Source: Telmatactis stephensoni
Lineage: Eukaryota > Cnidaria > Anthozoa > Actiniaria > Isophelliidae
NCBI GenBank assembly: GCA_029948255.1
Contig: JALIZF010001684.1
Span: 248,001-312,000, forward strand
DNA: 64,000 nt
Direction of reading: 5' to 3'
The notes below the pieces were generated by a model. That model had not been told where the DNA came from. It saw only the letters and a list, made by a program, of their open reading frames with translations, and made no database searches. Every line of letters begins with the position of its first letter. The first letter of the stretch is position 1. The translations under genes were made by a program, and so were the position numbers. Below are positions 46,201-57,479 of the stretch, piece by piece.

Positions 46201-48067
46201 TACCTCCAATGCTCCAATAAATAGTAACGGGCCACTTAAATATTTATAAATAAAACTGTCACTCGGAAAAAATTTAGAAACGTACATATATGTATGTTTC
46301 TTCGAGTGTGAAATAGGCTTGGAAAATCTGAGTCTTCAGATGGGGTTTAATATTCTCAAATCTGGATAAAATAGGGGTCTTTCAAGGGTCGTCCAGCTTT
46401 TTCAGAATCCTAAAAAAGTTTTAACAGGTTTGGGAAAAGAAAGATGCAACTATCTTTTCACTTGTATCTCATTTTAGTCACCAGTTCCCCTCTTCTACTT
46501 GTCATGATCCTGCAAGTAAAAAGCTATCTGCTGGGCAGTCTAGCAATATACCTGTTACGTAACACTCTTTCCCTACTTTGGCGCGGCGATATGGTAGACA
46601 AACGGGATGGACTTTATCACTAATTTTCACTGGCCTCTCCAACCAAAGCAAAGCAATGTCGTATCTTATGCTCAAAATGCTGAATCTCTTGTGCTTAATG
46701 ATTGTCCTTACACGAAGATTTTCCTGGACTGAAGTATTTCCAGATAACGTATGGCCACCTATGGATATAAAAAGTTATGAAATGTCCAAAGTTAATTATT
46801 ATTTTAGAGGAAGCAGCATGGTCGAGTGGTCTCAGAATCCGGTCACCAAGAGTTCGAGTCCCGCTCTGGCCACTAGCTGAGACTGTATTTGTTCGCCATA
46901 TTCAAATTCAGTTTCTCGACCATGCTTGTAAATAGCCAAAGTTTGCCAGTCTTCTCCAGTCTCTCTCTCCTTCATTCCAAGGAAACCTATTTCAAAGAAC
47001 TGCAAAAACATACAAAGGAATCCCAAACCACAGAAGGGAGAACAAAGGGCTGCCTTGGAAGAAGGCTAGCTAGTATGGATGCACGGTCTTCTCGGCCCAA
47101 ACCACGAGCTTTCATATTCAAACATTTTCAGCATGGTCAGGTTAGAGTACGAAGAAAATTGTATCATTTCGCCAGACATTAAATCGTACGTAGAAAATCC
47201 ATGCTCTGAAAGGTTGTACGAAAAAAAAGTCATTCGACGATAAATTTGCAAATGTCCGGAACAGGAATCCCGCGTTTCAGATTTTAGTCAGGGATCATGG
47301 AATAATTTTTTGGAATCATTGATGGACAACTTTCGGAACTATGGGTTCAGGGATCTCATATGAAAACAAATATATACTGAGTCAAATTGTATAAATGGTT
47401 ACAAATTGTATCAATACCTGCGAATGTATACTGTTGGCGTAAAATATAGCAAATCTTCGTCTTGCAAAGCAATATTCTGGCATGTACAGAAAACTAACCA
47501 TGCATCTACCCCCCCCCCCCCCCCCAAAGGGTACGAAAAAGGGCACTTACCTACTACAACCAAAAACTTGCTTGGGTCCGGGTTACCTTGCACACAGTGC
47601 GCAGCTGTGACTACCCAATCAGAAGCGATCAAGGAACCACCACAGATGTGAGTAAAACCTGAACTCACTTTGTACCGAAGAGAGACCTGCCAAGGCCAGG
47701 AATTAGGTGCAGCGTCCGATCCATTGATGATACGAGAGCCAGAAATTGTTGCTTTCAAACCACAACCCTGATTATAAGCTGATAAGACATTAATTATATG
47801 TTTTGTTAAAGTAGTTTATAATGTTAGATCTAGCTAGAGTTTGTTTTTAAATCGTCTTATATTTTGGGTTTTGTTTCATTTCCACTCACATATCTGTATA
47901 CTCTGTGTATATGTTTGTACTTTTTCTTTGTTCATCATTTGCGTTTTTATTAGAACTTCCGAGCTTCTGTTCTTTTCTCCGATTTACTTTTCATCCTTCT
48001 TTCGTTCTTTCTTTCTTTCTTTCGTTCGTTCGTTCGTTCGTTTGTTCGTTTCATCTTTCCTTCTTTA

Positions 48068-48132
<65 letters not shown>

Positions 48133-48270
48133 TTTACTTACTTACTTTCTTTCTTTCTTTTCCTTTTTCCTTTATATATTTTTGAATCGATCCTCGTATA
48201 ACTCACCTTCAACAGCAAAGAAATGCCCCAAGAAGGCAAGGACTAAGTTTAAGCTCAGGCAGAAAATCAT
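42979..48270 (-). CDS. Gene D: secreted chymotrypsin-like serine protease with Gly/Ser linker and ShKT domain
   Basis: Six exons, high to low: 48207-48270, 47551-47778, 46552-46758, 45293-45616, 43958-44032 and 42979-43115. The total is 1035 nt, giving 344 residues, with all introns phase 1. The signal starts [15 protein letters not shown]. Exon 2 has a propeptide Cys, GSR/IING and TAAHC. Exon 3 has YDIALL, with Tyr where Asn usually precedes the catalytic Asp. Exon 4 has GDSGGP, with Gly189, Ala190, Phe225 and Ser226. Exon 5 is a 25-codon linker and exon 6 a ShKT domain. Introns hold a SINE, two MITEs, a poly-C run (about 47510-47525), a CT array (48068-48130) and a poly-A run. It is the duplicate of gene C; the first 14 coding bases and the leader sequence are shared. 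Intact frame and complete triad. Confidence 0.9.
43140..43860. repeat. CAAA-type arrays and inverted repeats in gene D intron 5
   Basis: AAACAAAC-rich stretches at 43140-43200 and 43645-43860 and a poly-A run (about 43205-43232) match the position of the gene C array. An inverted pair (AACGTTGTCGGGTCTAAAAACATGG near 43352 versus its complement near 43595, each shown in part) brackets about 200 bases. Confidence 0.75.
43958..44032 (-). CDS. Gene D exon 5: linker
   Basis: 75 nt, phase 1-1, with [20 protein letters not shown] then Pro/Asn. Richer in Gly than the gene C copy, and likewise containing one Cys. Confidence 0.75.
44981..45249. mobile_element. MITE with G-run in gene D intron
   Basis: GGAGCATTCATTTTTTAGGAGG faces CCTCCTAAAAAATAAATGCTCC, flanked by a CTAAG direct repeat (44976-44980 and 45250-45254). 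The inner ends carry TGGGCCGGAGGAATTG and its inverse. An uninterrupted run of about 24 G begins near 45001. It ends about 40 bases from exon 4. Confidence 0.85.
45941..46239. mobile_element. MITE in gene D intron 3
   Basis: TTAAGGTGCTCCGTTACTTA faces TAGTAACGGGCCACTTAA; the ends also share TATTGGAGC/GCTCCAATA. A related fragment is in a gene C intron. Confidence 0.7.
46806..47250 (+). mobile_element. tRNA-derived SINE in gene D intron 2
   Basis: GCAGCATGGTCGAGTGGTCT (A-box) and AGAGTTCGAGTCCCGCTCTGG (B-box/T-arm) are about 30 bases apart, as in a Ser/Leu-type tRNA head. A non-tRNA body of unknown length follows. The open frames over it are not genes. Confidence 0.7.
48068..48130. repeat. 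(CT)n microsatellite in gene D intron 1
   Basis: About 30 CT units, preceded by CTTT/CGTT tetranucleotide repeats. Gene C intron 1 is also pyrimidine-rich but lacks the CT array. Confidence 0.95.
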
Positions 48271-48640
48271 GTCTTTATCAATCGCGTGCTAAAAGAAAAT
48301 GCACCCTTTATTCTCTTTATTACAACTATTTAAGTATTTTTGTGTTTATCAGCTTAAAGATCCGACTCAATTCGGAACTTTAGATATATCAAATGTTTAC
48401 TGGATTAAAGAAGTTCTCGGTAAGCCGAATGAAAATCGAATTGTTTAAGTTTTTTGTCGAAACGTTCTAAATTAGTGATATTATGGCACTCATGACGCTA
48501 TTTATTCAGTAGATCATTTTAAGTAGCTTTTCCAACATTAAAACAACCGATATTATTTTAGTAAATTGTCGCCTTTTTTGATAATTTTGTCCATTTATAG
48601 ATGTTAAGTTTATTTGCACAGCGGATGCAGTTGAATTTTT

Positions 48641-48840
48641 AAGCCGCCGCACACGTTGAGAAACTGTGTAAGGAAACTACTGCCACGCGCGGCACTTTTT
48701 CCCCCGTGAGCTCCTTTTCCTGTTCTATTTTTTGCCTCGCTTGGCCAAAGATGCAACGTCTGCGGCGAAAAATGTCGCCTGAGCTAAGTGCCTTGCGTGG
48801 CAGTTTCCTCATGCAGTTTCTCAACGTGTGCGGCGGGCTT
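48641..48840. mobile_element. MITE upstream of gene D (AAGCCGCCGCACACGTTGAG)
   Basis: AAGCCGCCGCACACGTTGAG is matched by CTCAACGTGTGCGGCGGGCTT at the other end, with further inverted similarity (GCCACGCG, GGCAAAAAATAG-type blocks) inside. It is absent from the gene C flank, so it arrived after the C/D duplication. Confidence 0.8.
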
Positions 48841-49279
48841 TAGATCGGGTCTTCTTTTAGTGATATACATATTAAGTAAATTTTGTCAGATGTCTTTTTA
48901 AACGTGAAACTGACTTGTTTTAAATGTTTGCCGTGTAAGCAGACTTTAAAAAAGTGCGAGTTTTCCCGCCTTTCAACTTCAATAATGTAGGCATTGAAAA
49001 AAGCAAAGCTAAAGATGCTTAGTGGTATAATTAGTAAGGTTCAGTCACTATAATTAAAGCCAAGGGCCCGACTGTTTCCTTACTCAGCCCGCTGTGTTCA
49101 GTATAACGGATAGCTTGCATTGGATGGGACCGATCGAAGTCTCCACCCTAGGTATAATACCTAACATGCGACGATTCAGCGATTTGTCTGGAACATTATC
49201 CGATATATATTTTACTTTCTGCATAAAACCTGCTTACCACTTTTTTTGTAGCAAGTTCAACCTTGTTTGTGACTCTTTT

Positions 49280-50740
49280 TACTTTACTTTACTTGTTATC
49301 GAAAAGAGCGTCGTACCGCGTTTACTTGATACAAATATAAAATCTTGTTCCAGAATAAGCGTATCGTTCCAAAATGAAAACCAGAATGAACTCATTCCGG
49401 AATGACTCGTTCCGGAATGAAATTTTTACTTTGGTATATGTAAGCACATACAAAGAAATGTATGGCAACCGGAATGAACTCGCTTTCAGAACAAAACTCA
49501 TTCTGGAATCATGTAAACGAGCTTAAACGGCCCCTTAGATGTCCCAGCTAGATTACAGATCAACACGATAATTTATTAAAATTCGTTATTATTCAATAAA
49601 CAGTTTATTGGAAGAGTTTTGAAATAAGCACATCCTAACAAATAAAACTCCAGTACATCGATGTTCATGCAAGACCATGAAGCCGAGAGCATGTTTTTTC
49701 TGCTAGTTTTAAAGTATACAGGAAAACAGATGTAGTGTCAGTGGACGTCATATTTTGCAAATGCGTTGATCAATCTATTAAAGGTTTTGACTCTGATTAT
49801 ACAGCTATTAGAAGCATTTGATTTAGTCAGAAGATGACGTGACATGAAAGCTAGGTTTGGGATAAGTTCAAAACCAGGGTTAGGGCCAACAATTTACAAT
49901 TAGAAATAATTTTTGAGTTGGAGGTAAAGAACTTAGGGATAGATCCAAGAGTCAGTTATTAAGGTTAGCCGAGAATGTCAATTCGTGCCAAGCCTTTTGG
50001 CAATGATTGGAGGTGTCGTGACATCCTCGGTAACTGAGGAATATTATTGTTGTCGCTCGTTCTCGCTCAAAAAAACAAAAACAAACAAAACAAACAAAAC
50101 AAAAAAACCTTGGAACATTGTCTTTTAGAACTTGTTCCGAAAGTCAAAATTCATTGTGACGTCATTTGAAATATTATCATATCTTTTTCTTTATATCCTA
50201 GATGCTGATTGGTCGACCTGATCAGTTCGAGCGACCAATCAGAAGTGACACAAACAAAAACGAAACCGTCCAAAAACGCCAGTTTCTGAACGATCATTAA
50301 TCCCAGCATCAATAGTGACAGTTTTGACATCATTCCACTAAACTTTATTGCTTGTTTTTAGATTAATGTTTTAGAAAATACAAGCGTGTTTTCCTGAATG
50401 TTCCGAAGTTCTAACTTCAAGATAATTTATGTTTTAATTTATGGTTATATTCAAGTCAAGTTAAATCAGTGGAATTTGTAGTATATCCCTTTAAGGTGTT
50501 TTCAGCCACTGCAAGAACAAGGAATTGAAATTAGAAAAATGGTTAACTAACATAAGAAGCACTGTAGCCTACTACCTCTATCAACATCACAGTCAAAATA
50601 CAATTTTCTGCTCTATTTTTGTCATAACTTGCTAGTTGCCCCTTAAAGGTACTTGTACTAGCTCCCCTTTGCGTCATCCTCTGGTGCCTAGGTCCCCGGG
50701 GATGCCTTCGTGTAAGTCGCAAAGAGCAACAGTTTTGAAA
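49280..50740. other. Intergenic, no gene recognised
   Basis: It contains clustered AATGAACTCATTCCGGAATGA-like short repeats at about 49360-49510 (split here as CATTCCGGAATGA), an A-rich CAAAA stretch near 50070 and an ATTGGTCG/CGACCAAT inverted pair near 50210-50240. Confidence 0.45.
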
Positions 50741-50745
50741 CAGAT

Positions 50746-51147
50746 TTATACTAACCTTAAGCTTGGACATGTCCCACAGCATTCACCGTTTTTAGGTGGT
50801 TGCCATCCAGGGGGAGGGCAAGGGACTCCAAGAGCTTCAGGACAATCTACTTGTCCGCAAGGCATGGGCCCTAGAATAATCAAAACGTTTATTGAGATCA
50901 GTTATTTAGTTCTGGCAGTGACAGAGGTAGGGTAGGAGTTTATTTGATCATTTTACTATTGCATGATCTTTGGGGTCGAGTGACATCTTAGTGCAAATGA
51001 GTGAAAATGAGCTATTGATGTGAGTGCCGAGTACTGAAACGTACGGGAATTCAACCTACCACGGGCATCATGCAGCAGCTTTGCTGATTTGATTTCAACC
51101 ACGGCCAACATCATGACAATTGCCAAGACCAACTTTGTATAAGCCAT
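50746..51147 (-). CDS. Gene E: small secreted six-cysteine protein, VWC-like half domain
   Basis: Two exons: 51060-51147 and 50746-50870, joined by a phase 1 intron (donor GTAGGT, acceptor TTCTAG). The total is 213 nt, giving 70 residues. Exon 1 is a signal peptide beginning MAYTKLVLAIVMMLAVV. Exon 2 has six Cys with spacing C-x4-C-x7-C-x11-C-C-x2-C, including CGQVDCPE and GECCGTCPS. The CC-x2-C ending resembles the C-terminal half of von Willebrand factor type C domains. A possible donor AG/GTTAGT nine bases before the stop means the gene may continue; I found no clear next exon. It could be a structural, inhibitory or signalling peptide; function unknown. It shares strand and phase 1 splicing with the proteases but not their sequence. 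Confidence 0.6.
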
Positions 51148-51329
51148 CTTCAGCTGTTAATTGAATGTATTTCATGTTAATGATAATGATATATAGTTAA
51201 TGATATATTTCATGGAATAATCTCCCCTGCTCGAATAATTATCTTAAGCCTACTGGGCCGGTCCGTACCCGGCCATGGGCAATGGGAAATTTCCAAAAAT
51301 TAAAAAGCAAGCAAAAACCATAGTTATAA

Positions 51330-51437
51330 CTACCGGTGATGTTGGGAGAAACACGAGAAAAGTTTGAAAATTACGAGCAGTAGGCGAAACTTTTCTCGTG
51401 TTCTCACAACATCACAAGTGCTCTATTTCACCGGTAG
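51330..51437. mobile_element. Hairpin element (CTACCGGTGA)
   Basis: CTACCGGTGATGTTGGGAGA and its partner TCTCACAACATC...TCACCGGTAG bracket an inner stem of CACGAGAAAAGTTT with AAACTTTTCTCGTG. Part of it (TGTTCTCCCAACATCACAAG) also appears near 2721-2745. Confidence 0.7.
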
Positions 51438-51611
51438 AGTCATAGAAACTATCTTCCATAGCTTAATTAACTGCTAGTATTTATTTCACTGGTTAATGAA
51501 AACCACTTAGCACTAACTAATTAGTGCTAAATAGTGTTAATTAAACAATAGAAAACAAAGGATTTCGTGGTATTTAGTACCATTTAGTTAGCAAGCTATT
51601 TGATGGTTGTA

Positions 51612-51821
51612 CTAGAACGATTTTCACAGAACTCACTTTTAACTCATTTGAAAAGCGTCATAAATGTAAACTCAGTAACTATAAATTTCAGAGCCACCTT
51701 GTCAACTTGTTGCGTGCCATGCGTGCGGTATCGTGCGTTTACATCATTAACGAGCTATTTTGCATTAGCACATTATCTTAATAATTTGCATCTAAAAGTG
51801 AGTTATGTGAAATCGTTCTAG
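51612..51821. mobile_element. TIR element (CTAGAACGATTTCACA)
   Basis: CTAGAACGATTTTCACAGAACTCACTTTT is inverted as AAAAGTGAGTTATGTGAAATCGTTCTAG (each read in part). Non-coding. Confidence 0.65.
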
Positions 51822-51899
51822 TTTCTAGTTCTAGCTTTTCAAATGAGTTTCAGTTTAAGTTGTTCGTTTATATGATTCATCATGCTTATGCTATTTTTT

Positions 51900-52800
51900 T
51901 TCTATTTTTGGGAAGCACGCGCTTGTCCGGGACTGGATCAGTACGGAACCTGATATGTGCCCTGTCACGTGGCTATTTACAAATGTTTTCTTAAATGTTC
52001 TCGCGAGGCCTAATAGTGGTCATATATGATTAGTGGAATACAGACTCATAATTTTCATCAGAACTTAGTTTTGTTAATCAAACTAGTTCTTGCTGTATAA
52101 CAGGTTTGTAGCGGAGCTCCCGCGCGGGCCGAAGGCCCGCGCGAGCGGAGCACCATACCTAAGAAAAAATGGTAACCCATCGAGTTGATTTTTCATGGAC
52201 ACACAGGGAGCCCAACGGCTGTACGTCCGTCCGTACATACATACATACGTCCGTACATACGTACGTCCGTGTACATCGCGATGCTGATTGGCTGATTGCT
52301 TTTTGGCGCCAACTTGACGCGCGCTGACACTTTGAAAACTGAAAATTTACAAGTTTCCTTGCAGTTTTAACTTGCAAAACTTAAAAATAGTATTCTCGAA
52401 ACCTCGTAAAAATTTAGCGATTTTGATGAACATTAATCTGTGCCAATCTTGACAGGTTAAAGCGAAAAAAACCGTACGTTTGAATTTTTTTCGGGCCTGG
52501 TGTCGTTTCAAAAACTGCTCGAAAGACGAAAGACACAGAGGATATTTTCAAAGTTGAACGACTTTTTAGTTGGATTCGTAGTTTAAAAAAAATCCTCATA
52601 ATGAATGAGTCATTGAGGATCGTGTATTCTTCGTTTCGTGAAGATGCCTTCAGTAAAGCTGCTTAAAAATCTAGCCAAAGTTGGAAATAAATCAAGAATC
52701 GTCTGCATTGAGCGTGAAACAAGGACCAGTATGCTTCGAAAAGACAACAAGGAAAGCACTTCAAGGTAAAGACCCTGGCCAGAAAATGATATCAAAAAGT
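51900..52800. repeat. Copy of a large dispersed repeat
   Basis: 51950-52100 (CACGTGGCTATTTACAAATG, AGTGGAATACAGAC, AACTAGTTCTTGCTGT) matches 57258-57400. 52490-52650 (GTCGTTTCAAAAACT, GAAAGACGAAGGACACAG-like, TTCGTTTCGTGAAGATGCC) matches 62910-63050. Around 52110-52150 is a GC-rich palindrome (GCGCGGGCCGAAGGCCCGCGC). Short ACGT-rich repeats lie at 52225-52275. Confidence 0.7.
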
Positions 52801-52870
52801 CTCTTGTACCTATATTTGATCTTTTATCTTTGATTTGGGATTGATGACTTAAAAAAACCTTTTATGCACG

Positions 52871-54000
52871 TTGAACCACAGGTAGCCCAAGCTCACTATT
52901 AGTGGCTATTTATAAGAGAATGTATGGCACTCAATATCACTCAAAATTTCTGTCTTAATTTTAATAAAATTCCACGAGACTTCTAGAGTGTGCTGTTCAT
53001 GCTTTCTTCTAACCTCTGAATGAGTTTCAGTGAAATTCGTCGATTTTTACTGCTCGCCCTAAGCCACTCAAAAATGGGGAGAAGGTAGGAAGCGATGGCC
53101 GACTCGAAGCCATCATACTGCTCAACTCCAGTCCAAATATCTTCCCGAAAAATCGCTCTAGTTCAAAAATTCCTTCGCACAGGGTTGAAACGATAAATAA
53201 GCCACGTCCTCATGCCAGCCAAATCGAAGCAAACGCCTTTCCAAACGAGCCACGGGACTTGAACTTCCAAAAAATGCTCGCTTACGAGGAGAAGAAAATG
53301 CGTGACCGACAAAAGTTGTCACAACCAAACCGTTAAAAAATAGAGAGAGCCTGGGATCGAGCTACAACTACTACTTTGCTAGGCAAATTTGATAAATATT
53401 ATTCCTAATCCAAGAAGATATAGCTACATTACAAGATTCTTGAAGTCAAATACGGTTGTAAAATATCTCAAAACACCGCAGCGAAGGTTTTAGAACTGTT
53501 AAAATATGTCCGTCAAAGTAGAAATTGTAGCTCGATCCCAGGCTCTCTCTAATATTTAACGGTTTGGTTGTGACAACTTTTTTCAGTCACGCATTTTCTT
53601 TTCCTCGTAAGCGAACAGTTTTTGAAGTTCAAGTCCCGTGGCTCGTTTGGAAAGGCGTTTGCTTCGATTTGGCTGGCATGAGGACGTGGCTTATTTATCG
53701 TTTCAACCCTGTGCGAAGGAATTTTTGAACTAGAGCGATTTTTCGGGAAGATATTTGGACTGGAGTTGAGCACCATCGCTTCCTACCTTCTCCCCATTTT
53801 TGAGTGGCTTAGGGCGAGCAGTAAAAATCGACGAATTTCACTGAAACTCATTCAGAGGTTAGAAGAAAGCATGAACAGCACACTCTAGAAGTCTCGTGGA
53901 ATTTTATTAAAATTAAGACAGAAATTTTGAGTGATATTGAGTGCCATACATTCTCTTATAAATAGCCACTAATAGTGAGCTTGGGCTACCTGTGGTTGAA
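52871..54000. mobile_element. 1.1 kb near-perfect palindrome (foldback element)
   Basis: The left arm (52871-53378) and right arm (53513-54000) are inverted copies of about 490-510 bases with very few mismatches, separated by about 134 bases. One arm has about 20 extra bases (near 53100-53125). Outer ends read TTGAACCACAGGTAGCCC and the inverse. No protein is recognisable. Confidence 0.9.
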
Positions 54001-55430
54001 CTGTGGCCAAGTTTAAAGAAACACTCGATCAAGCCTTACATGAAATGTACAACGACATTTTGTTTTACGGTGAACTTTTTGCACTAGTTCTAATAATAAT
54101 AAAATTAGTAAAAAAAATTGATTTGAACTTATTTCAACCCCACTAATGTGTAAATACAGCTCAAATTTTGGTCTGGAATTTAATGAAACAATTGACAGGA
54201 AAAAAAGAAGGAATTTTGCCATGCAAACTAGAGTTGTTTTACTTTATTCATCTGGATGAAGTTGCTCAGTGAGCCCTGTGAAGCCTTAAATACAGACTGA
54301 AAATGCTTAATTCCTTGTTTTCTTGTTATTTCAATTAGCTGTTTTTATAATCACTCTAAATTGTATTATCAGTGTAATCTGGAAGAGAAAAGTGGGAGAC
54401 AAGTATTCACCTAGCTAGTGTGTCATTCTATTCTACATTAAATAACAAAACAAAACAACAACAACAACAACCACAAAAAACAAGATGTCACAAATATAGT
54501 GAAGACAGACAAATCAATATATGTTGTTCTGTAATATTCAGGATGTTGAAAAGGTTTAATTACTTGTATCAATTTAAAAAAATGTTTTGGAGATTTTGCT
54601 TTCTATTTCTGAAAATTATGAACCCTTACAAAGTCAGTTATGACAGTTATGACAGTGAATCTGAATATTAAAATTTACTGTAACAAAGGTCACTGAGCAT
54701 ACAAGCCCATACAATATACAAACCAAAACCAAAACTTATTTTAAAAATGCTTTTTAAATAATCTTCATTTCAACTTTTTCAATTACCACAGGATTCATTT
54801 GAATCAAGAACATAAAAAAATTAAAATTGAAATTGGAGCTTTGCTTTTAGGTAGTAGTTGTTTTGAGTTGTTTTACAATTTCATCTAAAGTCATGATTAG
54901 TGTAACCTGGAAGAGAGAATTCTTGTTTCGTGTAAAGACAACTATTTATCAGTGTCATTCTACTCTACATAATACAAAAAAAAAACAAGATGCCACAATA
55001 CTGTCAAGACAGAAAAATCTAAATATAATTTTCTGCAATGTCTAATTGTTTAATTGAAGGATGTTGAATTAGGTTCAGTATTTATGTGAATGAAATCAGT
55101 TTGAGGGATTTTTGCATCCTATTTCTGAGAATTATGAAGCACTACTACTAAGTCAATTATAAAATCTGACACAAATATCTGAATAAATATCACTATATAT
55201 GGTCACTGAGTTGAAAGCCTTATAATTCTCAGGAGACTGAAGGGCAAGAAATAAAGCTTGATCTATAGTCTTTATTTCAACTTTTACAACAAAATGCAAT
55301 CTTTGTTTGCCTATTACCACAGCAAGCCCAATTCATTTGAATCAAAAACGTCAAAATAAAACAAAGTATTTAAAATTATTATTATATTTAAATGGGAGCT
55401 CCGCTATTAGGTAGTACCTAATTTTTATAT
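54001..55430. other. A/T-rich intergenic with an imperfect internal repeat
   Basis: 54340-54670 and 54880-55200 share GTGTAA(T/C)CTGGAAGAGA, TGTCATTCTA.TCTACAT, AACAAGATG and GAATTATGAA.C blocks, so it is a diverged direct duplication of about 520 bases. No gene recognised. Confidence 0.5.
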
Positions 55431-55469
55431 TAGTTTTTTTAGTGAGGAATGTTTGTTCAGTAATAAAGA

Positions 55470-55930
55470 AAGTAACGGCAAATTAAATGTCATTTTAGCT
55501 AGAGAAAGATAAGGTTTGGAGCGAAACTCAAGAATTCTACATTCAACCTCACGACTTTCCTACACAAATTTGCTTTGTTTTCTATCAACTTTATCGACCA
55601 CCTAGACGTCCTTTCCTCGACCCCTCAATCTATTGTCTCCTTACCGTTTCACAACTACAGCGAGAATTCGAAAACACAGCAGTTCGAATACTAGAGAAAG
55701 TTTTTCTCATACCTTGAGTGGAAGTTTGAAGTTTTCGTTGTTACTTGACTAGGCTGGTCAAACAATATTGTCTGCTCAGACCAAAAGTTATCCTGAACTA
55801 TACATGTAGAGAGTTCAGTGTCTGATTAAATAGTCCTTTTGTGCTTGCTGTAATTTTAGTCTATTGTAAACAGAACAGATGTTTGTTGGGCAAAAATATA
55901 AACGTAGCAACCTAGCTAGCAAATGAGAAA
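55470..55930. repeat. Repeat family shared with 61525-61660 and 62370-62650
   Basis: AGTAACGGCAAATT, AGAAAGATAAGGTTTGGAG and TCTACATTCAACCTCAC match 61525-61650. GTCTGCTCAGACCAAAAGTT and TTTTAGTCTATTGTAAA match 62480-62580. Confidence 0.8.
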
Positions 55931-56430
55931 AAAAGTTAAAACTGTTTTCAGACTTATTGTCGTCAAACACACTCTTAAATAAATACGTACGGATATCAGA
56001 TATGTATATCACATTATATATGTATACAACAATTTTGTGTTTGTTTAACTAACTTCAGACTTTTGGTCTTTGAATGCCAAATGTTGGAGCAACAACTTGC
56101 GCAATGCTAGACTTTGCCCAAAGACAATTAAGTTCTTTCTTAGTATCAATTGGTAAATTGTAGTATTACGGTGTTTTTAGTGTTTCTTTGTACACTTTAG
56201 GTTTCATTTTAGATTGCATTAAAATGTAGTCCCTTATAGAAATTACGGCCGTAAACAAATTTCAGGCTTTATTTCATGCATTCTATGGATAGACTATAAA
56301 TAAACAGAAGGTTTTCTATTGTTACTGAATGAATAATAGAGTGCAAATAATATAACCATGAAATAGAGTGGTTTTCATAAACCTGTGATAGATACTAAAC
56401 TAATACACATTAGTGGACCCTAATTATAAG

Positions 56431-56588
56431 TAATAGCATGGCTATGAGGTTGATTAGTGATTAAATGTACCCGAAGCCGAGGGAGGTTTAGTGGAAGTCC
56501 CGAGGCCGTAGGCCGAGGGACTTTTACTAAACCTCCCGAGGCTGAGGGTACATTTAATCACTAATCAACCGAAATAGCCATGCTATTA
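56431..56588. mobile_element. Hairpin MITE (TAATAGCATGGCTAT)
   Basis: TAATAGCATGGCTAT, TTGATTAGTGATTAAATGTA, GAGGGAGGTTTAGT and AGTCCCGAGG all recur inverted on the other side of a tiny loop, making an almost complete palindrome. Confidence 0.88.
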
Positions 56589-56593
56589 CTTTG

Positions 56594-57230
56594 TAATAGT
56601 ATGGTTGCCGAGGAAGTATATAGGAAAACTAGAACGATTTGGACCAAATAACAAGTTACAAATGAATAAATTTAAAGTGCTGCTATTACTCTAGGGAACT
56701 CTATTTAGACACTATCGCTCAACCAGAACAGTACAAAACTAAGTGCAAGAAAGACCTAACACAAAGGAAACAATGCCTCGTTACAACTCACTTGTCTAAA
56801 ACAGTTATTTATATTCACCAAATAATATTGAAAATAAAAAAGCATTGTGTGATAACATTGTCGTGCCACGCATGCGCAAGATTATTCCAGTCCATCCCAA
56901 ATGTGACAAGCATGCTGAATAGTATTGTAATCCATCCCACATGGTTTAGACTACACTGAAAGGTTACCTGAAGCTAATTTGCATAATTCAAGTACTGCTA
57001 GCTGCGGATGTGTCCTCAGGAAATTTCTCAGGGACGTATCCATAGTTGGACCCTTGCATAAATATGAGGTATGATTAGTTACTAATCGTACCTCATGTTT
57101 TATGCATTAGGTACGATTAGGTTAGATTAGTTAATGCTTATGCATGAGGTTCGATTAGTAGCAGTGAGGGGGCATTTAGCCATTAAATGCTCCTCTCGGT
57201 ACAATAGAATCCGAGGCAACCATGCTATTA
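56594..57230. mobile_element. TIR element of about 640 bp (TAATAGTATGGTTGCC)
   Basis: TAATAGTATGGTTGCCGAGG is inverted as CCGAGGCAACCATGCTATTA at the right end. The outer 11-14 bases resemble the adjacent hairpin MITE, so the two are related. Degenerate TACGATTAG repeats lie at 57070-57160. Non-coding. Confidence 0.7.
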
Positions 57231-57479
57231 TTCAATATACAGTACGGGACTTGATATGTACCTCGTCACGTGGCTATTTACAAATGTTTTAATTTTTAAA
57301 ACTGCGCGCAGGGCAAAAATGGTGGTCACATGATAAAGTGGAATACAGACAGTTTAGTTTCACCAGAACTAAATTTGTTTAAACTAGTTCTTGCTGTGTG
57401 GCATGCAGGTAGCTGTAAGTCTTGTAGTTTTTTAGTGAGAAATGTTTGTTAATATATTATAATATATTTGTTACGAGCA

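Noticed and set aside
46578..46880. 100-residue plus-strand frame
   Set aside because: Antisense to gene D exon 3 and then reading into a SINE.
54420..54671. 83-residue plus-strand frame ending in a Tyr/Ser/Asp-rich tail
   Set aside because: A/T-rich sequence in a duplicated noncoding block; no recognisable domain.
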